Source of the DNA: Pseudozyma flocculosa PF-1
Lineage: Eukaryota; Basidiomycota; Ustilaginomycetes; Ustilaginales; Ustilaginaceae
DNA length: 64,000 nt
Assembly (NCBI RefSeq): GCF_000417875.1
Contig: NW_006920870.1
Span: 684,727 to 748,726, forward strand
Direction: 5' to 3'
Part shown: positions 22,376-33,078 of the stretch, one piece after another
Numbering within the stretch: the first letter of the stretch is position 1
How the letters are laid out: each line of letters starts with the position of its first letter
Notes under the pieces: generated by a model
Told to the model about the DNA's origin: nothing
Databases searched by the model: none
What the model saw: the letters and a program-made list of their open reading frames with translations, nothing else
Translations under genes and position numbers: made by a program

Positions 22376-23385
22376 TTGGGCTCAATGTCAGCCTTCATGA
22401 CCTGTGTGAGACAGTGCATCAGCGTGCCTCATCAGTCCATAAAGGCTGTTTCATTGCTGAAAGTATCTGCAACAGATCATGTAGCCTCCTAAGAGCGTCT
22501 TCATTCTTGCACAGCAGGAAAAAGGGGAGAGGGGGACAGGGGAAATTGCCCGCATCACGGCAGAGAAGAACACGTTGCCCGCGCTGCTGACGGGCCCGCT
22601 TCCTTTGGCTGCCTGCACGGGCTTTAGCGCTGTGTGACTGCAGCCTGGACAAGGCACTCACACGGCTCCTGGGCACGCCATCTTGTCTGGAACGGTCCGA
22701 TACCGAAGCCGGGAAGCGCTCACAGTCAGCTGCGCTCCCGAGAGCGAAGTCTCGAGATGCGGTCAGACGACTGGCCGCAACAAGTGTCACGAATGCGCAC
22801 GCACTCCATCCTGCTTTGCGGAAGCGTACATGGTCTCCGTGAGCTCAAGCGACTCTCCTTGCGGCATACCAACAACGATGAGGGCGCGCCAGCATCGACA
22901 TTAGCTAGGCCTGCCTGGTGTCGAAGTGCAAGCCGTATGCCCGCTGTCGCAAGCGTCTGCGGGTGCAGCGAAAGTGCCTGCCGCTCGGAAACACTTGTGC
23001 TGCCTCGGCGAGCTGCTACGACGAGTGTTGGACGCCGACCTCATTTGCCTGCCGTTGGCCTCTGCACACCCGTCCAGCGGGGCCGCCCAGTCGCGAACGG
23101 GCCGCCAATCGCTTGGGCAGCGTTGAACTCGGGCGGCCTGTGCATTCGTGGGCCTGTGCGTCGCTTGGTGGGTCTGCGGGGAGGTGGGTCGCCGGGCGGC
23201 CGGTGGGGACGTCGCATGAAGGCGACGCGCCCCCGCAGCTACGGTGGTACCGCCCCACACCACGCGAGCCGGAAATTTGATTTTCCCCGCCGCCAGGCCT
23301 TCGCACCCCGCGTACAAACCCTTGCCGCCTCGAAAAGAAAAAAAAACGCGATCCTCACCTCCTCGACGTGCCATAACCCTTCTTC

Positions 23386-23399
23386 AAAACGCTGCAAAA
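23386..23399 (-). terminator. Pol III T-tract terminators
   Basis: On the tRNA strand, TTTT occurs at 23399-23396 and again at 23389-23386, 8 and 18 nt past the tRNA 3' end. A longer T run lies at 23346-23338. Short T tracts are the usual RNA polymerase III stop. Confidence 0.6.
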
Positions 23400-23406
23400 G
23401 CAGGAC

Positions 23407-23510
23407 CGTCGACTGCAGGATTCGAACCTACGCGGGCGGAGCCCATTGGTTAATGAATCGGGCGGCCCGATTTTCAAGACCAACGCCTTGAACCACTTGG
23501 CTAAGTCGAC
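23407..23510 (-). tRNA. tRNA-Ser(UGA) with a 21-nt intron
   Basis: On the minus strand the acceptor arms GTCGACT and AGTCGAC pair perfectly, followed by discriminator G. The D-arm is GCC..GGC, the anticodon stem is TTGGT/ACCAA, the anticodon TGA reads UCA serine codons, and the long variable arm (GGGC..GCCC) is typical of tRNA-Ser. The T-arm holds GTTCGAATC. The anticodon loop is interrupted after position 37 by about 21 nt (23452-23472) that fold into a hairpin (ATCGGGC/GCCCGAT). That is the standard site of nuclear tRNA introns. Mature length is about 83 nt before CCA addition. A-box and B-box promoter sequences are internal. Confidence 0.93.
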
Positions 23511-24388
23511 TGAAAAAGTGCCCAAAAAGAGCATATATGATCTCTCCGCGGAGTCACGGAGCGTGGCGACGAACTGTACGTCCTTTTTAATTTTTTTTTT
23601 TTGGTGGAGCGGTGGGGGCGCGTCGCTCGTGCCACCTGCCCCACCGATGTCCCCGCCGAAGTCCCCACCGCTGCTCATGCGCCGGATCGGCCCCCACCTC
23701 GACTGTCCCACACCGAATCTCTGGTCTTGACTTCCCTCCGATATTGGGCGCAACTGATCATCCACCTCCCTCCCCCGGGTGCCTATCTCGAGAGCAGAGG
23801 CACGCGGCTACCAGGGTCGAGGTGATGCAAGGACCTGCCGAGGCCGCGCGATGTCGTGTCGTCGCTATGGTGCGGTGTAGACCTGCAGCCGTTGCGCTCG
23901 TGGGCTGCTCTTGGCATCCCGGTCGCACAACCTTCTTCTCACCATGGATCTGATTTCCTCAACCGAACGTGGCCGCTCGCGGTGCAATCAGCGGCCATCT
24001 TCCGTCTCGGGTAGCAAGCTCTTCCAGCTCCAGCCACGGCCACACCCTCGCATCTCATAAAGCGCCCGGCTCAGCGACGATTGCGACGAGAGCAGACCCC
24101 CTCATCGCTGCACATCCATCTCGCCGCCGGATCACCGCTCCGCGTCTCTGCAGGCATCTACATCCGAGACCGTCGCCTCTCTTCCCCTGCGACCGGTACC
24201 GTGGGTACCTCCGCGCAGCCAGCCTGCCCACACAGCCGCACTTCGATCCGACTCACTTGGGGGGCTCCGCCACCGCGCAGCACGCCCAGCCAGCTTCTCG
24301 CAAATTTCGAAGGGATCGTTCGGCTCGCTGCGTAGAGTACAAAAAAAGGATGGGATTCGATGGGTGCGAAGCGGGGGGCGCGCTTGGC
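23511..24388. other. Intergenic region tRNA-Ser / Rho GEF
   Basis: These 878 bp contain a T/A-rich patch just upstream of the tRNA (23585-23600) and otherwise GC-rich sequence. No gene is seen on either strand. Confidence 0.55.
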
Positions 24389-27300
24389 TCATATCCAGCC
24401 TGCGGAGGAGGTGGGGTTGTTGCTGCTGGTTCTGGAGCTTGCGGAGAGGACGGTGTTTGAGCGTGCAAAGGCGGGGTTGTTTGTGAGTGCGATGGGTGGG
24501 CCGGTGGGTGCGAGTTCGTAGACGGCCTGGAAGTCGAAAGCGACGCGGCCGTGGGCGCGCTGGCGCTTGACAAAGATGACGGGGTTGGCGTCTGCGTCGA
24601 GGGCGGTGGCGAGCGGGGTGGGGTCGCGTGGGGCGGCGGCGGCGACGGTGCCGCAGCCCGATACGTGGCGGATGTCGTTTCCGCGGATGACCTGGACGAG
24701 CTGTCCGGACTGGGTGTCGCGGACCTCGATGAAGCGGCTGTCGAATGCGAGGACGTAGCGGCCGGCAAAGGCGACGTCCTTGGGGTAGCCCTCCCACTCG
24801 ATGATCTGGTCGAGCTTGACGGGCTCGCCGAGGCGGTCGACGTAGCAGGCAAACGCGTCGTAGCACAGCAAAAAGTGGCCGTCGAGCGTCTTGAACATGC
24901 CCAGCGGGCGCGCCGTCTCGACGCGCTTCTGGAGGTTCAGCACGCGCGGGTCGTCGCGCGGCGCGTGGGCAAAGTCGGGGATGGTGCCGGGCAGCAGGCT
25001 GTCGAGGTTCATGATTTCGAAGCCGCGCGCGCACACGATGCACAGCTTCGAGCGCAGGAACTGCATCGAGTACGCCTCCGAGGGGATGAAGAAGGTCTGC
25101 GTGTGGCCGGAAAAGAACGGCGAGTGGCGCGGGGTCAGCGGGTGGGGCCGGAATAGGGAAGCAGCGGGAGGTCGCAGCGCCCGGAGCCAGGGGCCCGCCG
25201 CGCCGGGGACGCACCTTGTAGATGCGGAACCAGTCCGAGCTCTTCGAGTCCTTGCCAAACTTGCCAAAGAAGCCGCCGGGGCCCTTGCCCTCGTTTGCGC
25301 GCGGGGCGTTGAGGACGGGCTCGAGGGCGCGAAAGACGCTCTCGTTGGCCTTTTTCTTCATGTAGACGAGGAGGGTGCGGTCCTTGAGCACGCCGATGTT
25401 GAAAAAGAGGACGTCGCGGTTGCCGCTGAGCTTCTGCGGCGGGCGGAGGCCGGCCGTGTTGCTCGTGGCGCTGGGGACGAGCGCCTCGAGGCTGTACGAG
25501 ATGAGGACCTTGTCGGCGAGCACGACAAAGATGCCAAACGTCTCGAGCACGGCGCACTGGGTAACGAGCTTGAGGTGGAGCACCTTGCGCAGCGAGCGCG
25601 CGTCGTTGCGCAGCCCCGATCCACACGCCGTCGGCGCAGCCCACGGCCACGAGCCGGCGGCCGTCGTGCGTCGTGAACGGCACGGCGCACGTCACGCGCC
25701 CGTGGAACGCGCCCGGGTCGGCGCCGGCCACGGGGCGGTCCGGCTCGATGCTCGACATGGCCGGCAGCGCAAAGACGTCGTCGCTCAGCGTGAACGGTTC
25801 AAACACCTTGTTGGCCTCCTGGATGGCCGCGCGCAGCCCGATGGCCTCGTCGAGCTTCGCCTTCCACTCCTGCCGCGCCTCCTTGGACGGCGCAAACAGC
25901 GTTAGCGGCTCCACCTTGCTGCCCAGGTGCGACACGGTAAACGGCCAAAAGTTGCCCGCCTCGCGCTCGCGGCTGATGTGGAAGTTGCTCAGCCCGATCG
26001 AGCGCGAGATCGACGCGTCCGCAAAGCCGGACAGCTCCAGCATCTCGACGGGGATCGGCTGCGCGGGGGGCCAGAGCGGATGGTCAGCGGGTGGTCAGCG
26101 GGTGGTCAGCGGATGGTCAGCGGGTGGTCAGCGGATGGTCAGCGGGTGGTCAGCGGGTGGTCAGGCTCCGGATCGTTTGGGCCCGCCCCACTGCGCCGGC
26201 ACTCACCCTCTTTGCCAGCACGAACCGCGAGGCGGCGGCGGCGTCCTCGGTTTCGTCCTTGCGCTTCTGCTTGGTGACGACAAAGTAGTTGTCAAACAGC
26301 ACCGCGAGCAGTTCTGTCCAGTCAAAGTCAAAGGCGTCCGGCTTGCGCAGCACCTTGCCCTGGTGGATCAGCTGCCTCTCGGGGTTGAGCAGGTCCATGT
26401 CCTGCGCGTGGGGTCAGGCAGAGGGGCTGGGTCAGCCAACGTGCCCCTCGAATCGGCCGCCACCCCCGACCAGCACCGACTCACAATGGCGCTCTTGTTG
26501 CGCTTGGCGGCCAGGTTGTAGGCGTACTCGCGGATCTTGACCTTGACCTCGGTCGCCTCGACGCCCGCCTGCGCCGTCTTGCACTGGTCGTTGATGATCT
26601 CGATGGCGTTCTGCAGGCTGTCGCGGTCCGCGTTGCCCTCCTCGGTCTTTTTGAGGATCGACTCGAGGTGCAGGTGGTACCGCTGCAGCCGGGCCGGTGG
26701 CCGGAAGAGAAAGTTCTCGAGTGGGTGCTTGTGGGCGATCGGGTTGCGTCGGCAGGTCTGTGGGGGGCGCGGAGGACGGGAGGAGGAGGTCACGGGCGAT
26801 TCGGTCAGGGGCGGCTCGGCCAGGTGCGGCTCGGCCAGGTGCGGCTCGGCCAGGTGCGGCCCGGCCAGGTGCGGCCCGGCGAAACATGCGCGGGCACGCG
26901 CGGACGCACCTCGACAAACGCCTTGAACCTCGGGTTGATGGCCATCTCGCGCTTGACGCGGCTGATGGCGAGGGGATAGTGGACGAGGTACTGGACGTAG
27001 GCGTCGCCCCAATCGAGGGCGGCGCCGAGGAAAATGTCGCCGATGGTCTGCACAATGGGGTTCTCCTCGCGCTGCCGCACGTGCAGGCGCTCGACGAGCT
27101 GGCGGATGTGGGCCGTCAGCTCGAGGTGGTTGCCAAAGACCTCGGCGATAAAGGCGTCCCGCTCGGGCCCGATGGGCAGCGGGCTGCAAACAGGCGTGGC
27201 GGGGTGGGCCGAGTCGGCGGTCAGCTCGGGCGGTCAGCTCGGTCGGTCAGCTCGGTCGGTCAGCGCGGCGCGGCGCGACTGGGCTCGGCCGGCACGCGGA

Positions 27301-29904
27301 CTCACGGTGGATCGCCCGCAGCGCTGGGCTTCTGCAAACCCTTCACGAAAAGACTGTCGAGGATCTCGAGGTCGCATAGGAACTCCTCCTCCTTTTGGAT
27401 CGTCTCGAGGATGGCGTTCTGGCGGGCGACCTCGGCCGCTGGGATGCTCTTGAGCAGGTCCGGCGGCACCAGCTCTGCCCAGGCCTTTTTCTGCGTCTGG
27501 TCGACGCCCTGCTGGGCACCGGCGCCCCGGTTGCCGCCGTCGTCGGCCGACGAGCTGGTCGACGACACGCGGTTGAGCCGGCTGACGCTGGCGTTCGGGC
27601 ACGACGGGCTAAAGCAGGCGTACGCCGGGCTGATGCCGGGCTTGCCGCACAGCGCGCTGTAGCACCGCGTCAGCGGGACAAAGACGCCCGTCGGCAGCTC
27701 CTCGAGGCCGAGCCGCGTCGAAGTTGCGGTGAGCCGCTTCTTCTTGTCCATGTCGCCGCCGCCCTTTTCGTCGCGGCCGCCGTCGAGGTCCGGGAAGCCC
27801 AGCGAGAGGTCGAGCTTCTTGTGCGGGCCGAGCCCGGCAGACCACGGCTCGTCGCCGTCAAAGCCCGCGCCGCCGCCCGCGCCGCCGCCCGCGGGGCCGG
27901 CCAGGCTGTCTTCGAGAAAGGTGTAGACCTCCTCGACGCCGTCGCGCAGCTCGTTTTCGCCCCAGTCGACCTCGTGGAAAAAGAGCTGGCTCTTGAGCGA
28001 CTTGGCGAGGAGCAGCGCGATCCGGCGGTGCTGCGTCGCGCTCGGCTTGTCCGGCTCTCCGGCGGCCGTGGCGGCCATCTGCGGCGGGACGAGGTCCTGC
28101 AGCGTCGTCACCACGTCCTTGCCCGTGAAGCTGTGCGGGTAGTCGATGCTGCCCTTGATCTGCGTCCCTCGCGGGACCGCGGCACGCAAGAGGACGGCGA
28201 GGTTCGACAGCAGCGACAGGTCGACGTCGTCCTCTTGCGCGCTCGACACCGGGCGACGTCGGCCGGCGGCGGCGGCCGGCGAGGTCGGCATCGCCGTCGT
28301 CCAGCCGCTGAGGTCGGTAAAGGACGACTCGCGAAAGGGCGCCTTTTCGACGCTTCGGCGCGGGCTGTGCGGCTCGGGCAGCTCCGAGGCCGGGGCGCTC
28401 TCGGTGATCTCAAACATGCCCGCCGTGCCCGGACGAGCGTGGGCNCTGGCACCGGTGGCAGCGGCTGGCGTCGGGAGCGCGAGNNNNNNNNNNNNNNNNN
28501 NNNNNNNNNNNNNNNNNNNNNNNNNNNNNNNNNNNNNNNNNNNNNNNNNNNNNNNNNNNNNNNNNNNNNNNNNNNNNNNNNNNNNNNNNNNNNNNNNNNN
28601 NNNNNNNNNNNNNNNNNNNNNNNNNNNNNNNNNNNNNNNNNNNNNNNNNNNNNNNNNNNNNNNNNNNNNNNNNNNNNNNNNNNNNNNNNNNNNNNNNNNN
28701 NNNNNNNNNNNNNNNNNNNNNNNNNNNNNNNNNNNNNNNNNNNNNNNNNNNNNNNNNNNNNNNNNNNNNNNNNNNNNNNNNNNNNNNNNNNNNNNNNNNN
28801 NNNNNNNNNNNNNNNNNNNNNNNNNNNNNNNNNNNNNNNNNNNNNNNNNNNNNNNNNNNNNNNNNNNNNNNNNNNNNNNNNNNNNNNNNNNNNNNNNNNN
28901 NNNNNNNNNNNNNNNNNNNNNNNNNNNNNNNNNNNNNNNNNNNNNNNNNNNNNNNNNNNNNNNNNNNNNNNNNNNNNNNNNNNNNNNNNNNNNNNNNNNN
29001 NNNNNNNNNNNNNNNNNNNNNNNNNNNNNNNNNNNNNNNNNNNNNNNNNNNNNNNNNNNNNNNNNNNNNNNNNNNNNNNNNNNNNNNNNNNNNNNNNNNN
29101 NNNNNNNNNNNNNNNNNNNNNNNNNNNNNNNNNNNNNNNNNNNNNNNNNNNNNNNNNNNNNNNNNNNNNNNNNNNNNNNNNNNNNNNNNNNNNNNNNNNN
29201 NNNNNNNNNNNNNNNNNNNNNNNNNNNNNNNNNNNNNNNNNNNNNNNNNNNNNNNNNNNNNNNNNNNNNNNNNNNNNNNNNNNNNNNNNNNNNNNNNNNN
29301 NNNNNNNNNNNNNNNNNNNNNNNNGATCGAGGGCGGCGTAGAGGCTGATGATGCCGCTGGCCGACGAGGACTGAGGTCGGCTCGACGCCTGGTCCGACGA
29401 GGGCGGCGGGTAGCGCAGCTGTGATCCCGCCGCCGCCCGCTGGAACCCGTAGGGCTGCTGCCGCTGCGACGGGTCGCTGTAGTCGGAGGCGGACGAGTCG
29501 CGGCCGTAGGCGGCGCCGGCGTAGCCTTGCCGGAAGGGCGGCTGTGTTTCGTAGCTGGCGCCGTTGCTGGCGCCGCCGCCGGTGCCATTGCTGGCCACGC
29601 CCATTCCGTCCATGGTAAACGCCAGCTCCTCCATCAGGCCGTCGATCTTGCCAGTGACATTGCTGGCGGGGAGGTAGGGGGCGCTCGCAGCGGCGCCGCC
29701 GTACGGCTGCCCTGGTGGTGCTGGTGGTGGTGGCGGCTGTCGGCCAGGCGGTAAAGGGCCCGCGCCGGTCCATTCCTGTGCCTGCGTGGGGTATAGGTGT
29801 GCATCGTCGTCGTCGCCGCCGCTGGGGCCGTAAAAGGACGGGTGGAAGCCCGAGGATGCCGAGTCGTAGGCCGACGGCTTAGGCGGGACATGGGGTCGAG
29901 ACAT
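24389..29904 (-). CDS. ROM2: Rho1 guanine nucleotide exchange factor, Rom2-like (DEP-DH-PH-CNH)
   Basis: This large exchange factor would activate Rho1 in cell-wall-integrity signalling. Exons are 29904-27306 (with an 841-N gap), 27183-26910, 26757-26485, 26401-26207, 26058-25215 and 25096-24389. In order: a Pro/Gly-rich head, a DEP domain ('GSIDYPHSFTGKDVVTTL'), a RhoGEF (DH) domain starting 'ILETIQKEEEFLCDLEILDS' and continuing 'ENPIVQTIGDIFLGAALDWG', a PH domain, and a C-terminal CNH domain. The DH-PH-CNH order with DEP is diagnostic of fungal Rom2/Rgf proteins. Two defects are visible. Exon 5 has one base too many, at the CCCC of 25614-25617, which shifts the frame inside the CNH domain. 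The gap length (841) is also not frame-compatible with an uninterrupted exon. Three introns contain tandem repeats. Confidence 0.9.
25614..25617 (-). other. ROM2: Apparent 1-nt frameshift in the CNH domain
   Basis: On the gene strand 'GVWIG' is followed by GGGG. With GGG the next residues are 'LRNDARSLRKVLHLKLV', the conserved CNH sequence; with GGGG they become 'AAQRRALAAQG'. The exon is 844 nt, one more than a multiple of three between two phase-0 splice sites. A homopolymer sequencing error or a real mutation are both possible. Confidence 0.85.
26082..26165. repeat. 11-bp intronic minisatellite, about 7.6 copies
   Basis: The unit GGTCAGCGG(G/A)T repeats inside the 148-bp intron 26059-26206 of the ROM2-like gene. 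On the transcript strand each unit contains CTGACC, a branch-point-like sequence. Confidence 0.95.
26811..26880. repeat. 15-bp intronic minisatellite, about 4.7 copies
   Basis: The unit GCGGCTCGGCCAGGT (last copies GCGGCCCGG..) repeats inside the 152-bp intron 26758-26909 of the ROM2-like gene. Confidence 0.95.
27217..27268. repeat. 13-bp intronic minisatellite, about 4 copies
   Basis: The approximate unit CGGTCAGCTCGGT repeats inside the 122-bp intron 27184-27305 of the ROM2-like gene. On the transcript strand it gives four GCTGACC copies. Confidence 0.9.
28484..29324. other. 841-N assembly gap
   Basis: Sequence is missing within the first exon region of the ROM2-like gene, between its Pro/Gly-rich head and the DEP domain. 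A further single N lies at 28445. The frames on either side agree only if the true missing length is 2 modulo 3 or contains an intron; 841 is 1 modulo 3. Confidence 0.9.
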
Positions 29905-30447
29905 GGTGAGTGCGACTGCGATGTCGAGGGATGGCGCGGGAGGGTAGACGTATGCGATATAAGGAGTGGCAAGGCTGTCTGGCGCTCTGAGCGCTCCGGG
30001 AGCTCCAGAGGGTGCCTAACAGTGCAGCGACATTGGTCGTCGGCGGCGGGTGGATATCGAGGTGAAGCAAGCAGAGGGCCAAGTCAGCTGCCTGGCGAGC
30101 TGTATGGCGTTGTCCGCGGGAGGTGGCGGCCGACGAGGAGCACTGGAAACAGCGACAAGGGGGCGGGGCGGGGATGAGCGAGGCAAAAGGACGAGAGGAT
30201 GGAATGGGATGGAGGTTGCGGGCCAAGCGGCGCCCGCCCGCCAGCCAGCCAGCCAAAGGGAGGCGCACGCTCTGTCCCCTTCGCGCCGCCGCCGCCGCGC
30301 ACCGACCAGCCCGAAAGGCCACGCAAAAGTCCCCTCCCGCCCGCCCCGCCTGCCAAAGAGACCCGCCGCGCTGACCTCGTCCTATCCACCCGACTCGCCC
30401 CTTCGCCCTGCGACACCACGACGCCGCCCCTATATCATCATCATCAA

Positions 30448-30494
<47 letters not shown>

Positions 30495-30760
30495 ACATCC
30501 TTCGTGAACGACGCTCAATCTTTCGGCATTCTGCCGCGCAGGCGGGTCTAGCGTAGAGTACAGTCGAGGCCCGTGGGGTGAGAATTGGTTCTGCGCCCCA
30601 ACGCCATCGCCCCCGGAGCCCGACACGTGGGGCCGCAGCCAAGAGGCTAGGTGCTTGCAAGGCCTGATGCGGCGGCCTGGGAGGCTTGATGCGGCGTGCT
30701 TGTCCCGCGATCGATGATGCCGGCGCGCTGTCGGCCACCTTCCGTCGTTGGCCCGGCAGG
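29905..30760. other. Intergenic region ROM2-like / PCF11
   Basis: These 856 bp hold the ROM2-like promoter and the 3' flank of PCF11, both minus-strand genes, and the ATC repeat. No gene is seen. Confidence 0.55.
30434..30499. repeat. (ATC)n trinucleotide repeat
   Basis: About 20 ATC units, with two CAACATC interruptions, lie some 530 bp upstream of the ROM2-like start codon. Confidence 0.95.
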
Positions 30761-33078
30761 TCACGCCACCTTCTTGCTCGGAGGCTCCGTCGCGGCTCCC
30801 TGCGCTTGCCCGTCGCCTTCGCCGACCGACGCCTTGCGCTTCCTCGTTCCGCCAAAGGCGTCTGCGCCGTTCGGACCGCCGTCGGTGGAGCTCGCGATGC
30901 CCTCTTCGCCCTTGAGCCTGGCTATCGGGTTGCCTACCGACGCCGACCGCTGCGCTCCGTTCGACGGCGTCGCGGACCGCGACGTGCCACGCTTGGCCGT
31001 CAGCAGGCCCGTGCTCTGGCGGCCTCCGCCAGGCGGCGAGCTCATCCGTCGCGCCACGCTCTCGGTCAGCATCTTGGCCGAGTAGTGGCACGATGCGTGG
31101 TAGTACTGAGGTGGCAGGGGTTGCGCGGAGAGCAAAGGAGAGTGCGGGGAGGGACAGGCTGTCAGTACACTGCTGCGCGCCGCTCGTCTCACGGCGCCCC
31201 GAACCACACTCACCACTCCGTCGACCTCGATGGCGTTCAGCCAGATCCACTCCTCCTCGTCCTCGCTCCACTGGCTCTTGAAGCTCTCCTTGCAGATCGG
31301 GCACGGCTTGGCGCTCAGCTCGGCGTCGGTCGGCGCGGCGACAAACGACTTGGCAAACTTTTCCTTGAGCGCCTTGTCCTGGGCCGCGTTCAGAGAGCCG
31401 TCCTTGGCGCCCGCCTCGTCGCCCGCCTTGGACGACGGCGCGGCATCGTCAAAGCCGCCGCGGATAAAGCTGTCCAGCTTGTCGAACCACGAGCGGCTCT
31501 GGCCTCGCGCCTGCGAGTCCTTGGCCCGGCGGTTCTGGGTAAAGTGCCAGTCGAGGTGCTCGTCCATGCCCTTCTGACCCTTGCCGCCGGAAGGGTAGCG
31601 GTTGGCGCACTGCCTGCACTGCAGCGGCAGATGCTTGTGAAGGAGCAGCTCGAGGGCCGGCGGCTCCCTCGAAAACTCGGGGCCCGACACCTTGATGTCG
31701 AGCGACATGATCGATCGGACGTATTCGTCGTCCTGGTCGAGTTCTACAGGTGCAGGTGCCGCCGCAGCAGCAGCAGCGCCGGATCCGGGGAGGAGGCCTG
31801 CCTGCATCAGGCTCGCGATCAGCGCGCTGGCGGCATCAGGCTGACCGGAAGCTGCGGGCGCAGCTGGAGCGGGCGGCGGGGGCATCGGAGCGGCGACAGG
31901 CGCTGGAGGCGGTGTTGTGGCGACAGACGGAGCTCCCAACAAGCCGCCGAGGTTCCCGAGGCCAGCGAGCGCACTGGCGAGGTTTGCTGGGATCGGAGCC
32001 GGCGCCGGCGCCGGTGCGGGAGGCGGCGTCGCGTTGACGGGTGCCGGAGGCGGCTTGCTGCCGCTGGCCGTCAACGAGTCAAGCTGCGCGTGGACCTGGG
32101 CCATCTCCTCGGGCGAAAGGGCCGCCGTCTGGAGCACGAGCTTCAGCTGCGTCAGCGATTCGTGGCGCTCCCGGATGGCGCTATTGTTCGGGTCCACCCG
32201 CAGCTCTTGGGCGCCCATGGCAAGGAGGCGGTCGATGCTCTCGATGGCTCGTGCCTTGCCGTGATCCGGGGGAGCGTGGTGCGCGTGAGGGTGGTGCTGC
32301 GCCTGAGGCGGCGGAGGCGTCGGCCTGTGCCCGGGCAGAGGCATGCCGGCGCTGCCAAACAGGGGCCGCTCGATGCTCCACTGGGTGTTTTCGCCAAACA
32401 GCGGGCGGCCGCCGGGTGCGGCGTCCTTCCACGTGGCCAGCAGCTCCTCCATGCGCATCTTGGTGGGCTGGTCGACCAGGCGGTACGACTCGAGAAAGAT
32501 GGTGACGATGCGTTCTGCCCAGAGGCTGGTGTAGGGCTGGCCGATGTTCTTGCAGATCGAGTCCAAGAGGTAGAGGCTCGGAAGCCGGATCGAGGGGTGC
32601 GACTGCCGTGGTCCAAGGGTGAGGTCGAGAAGCGTGCGGTCAGCATCGTGGATGTGAATCGGGTCGGTGCAGGCGGGCCTACGAATGCGCGGCCAGGACT
32701 CACCTGCATGATGTGGTCGTCGAGCGACTTGGCCACGACGCTGGCCATCCGGTGGATGTGCTCGTGGGCGATGATGGTGAGGTTGTTGATGATCGGCTTC
32801 GAGTTCCAGGTGAGCGCGGCGAGGTGCTCCCGGAACATGCGAGCAAAGGCATCCGGGTTGGTGGCGATCAGCAGAGGGTCGTGACCGCCGACGTGCCCCT
32901 GACCCATCGACGAGGCCTGGGGCGGGGGGCCACCGTACTGAAGGGGCGCGCCATAGGCCTGGCCAGGTGGGGTTGGTCGGTGCGCCGCCGGGTGCGTCGG
33001 GGGCGGTCCAGCGTAGGTGGGCGGCGGCCCGGCGTACGGAGGCTGCGGGGGAGCGCCAAAGTTCTGACCGGCGTACAT
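30761..33078 (-). CDS. PCF11: Pre-mRNA 3'-end cleavage and termination factor Pcf11
   Basis: The predicted protein is 702 residues. Pcf11 belongs to cleavage factor IA; it binds the phosphorylated RNA polymerase II C-terminal domain and promotes 3' cleavage and termination. Exons are 33078-32704, 32602-31214 and 31105-30761. A Pro/Gly-rich head precedes a CTD-interacting domain (about 60-190, with 'LTIIAHEHIHRMASVVAKSL' and 'LPSLYLLDSICKNIG'). A Pro/Ala-rich middle follows. A first zinc finger ('CRQCANRYP..HLDWHF', about residue 456) and a second ('CPICKESF..YHASCH') mark the C-terminal Clp1/Rna14-binding region. The second intron (31106-31213, 108 bp) is a multiple of three and free of stops, so retention would be tolerated. 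The C-terminus is basic. Confidence 0.93.

Larger units (their letters stand above)
20860..23385. other. Gene-poor, compositionally distinct interval
   Basis: From about 21,200 to 22,480 the sequence is visibly less GC-rich than its surroundings and dominated by CTGCA/TGCTGCA words. It carries partial reading frames on both strands but no intact gene. From 22,480 to 23,385 no coding signal is seen. Confidence 0.5.

Noticed and set aside
26082..26880. Regular repeats that could suggest a CRISPR-like array
   Set aside because: The units are directly adjacent without unique spacers and lie inside eukaryotic introns, so they are minisatellites.
30686..32884. Open frame of about 730 codons opposite PCF11
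   Set aside because: It contains no recognisable domain and overlaps the CID and zinc fingers of PCF11.
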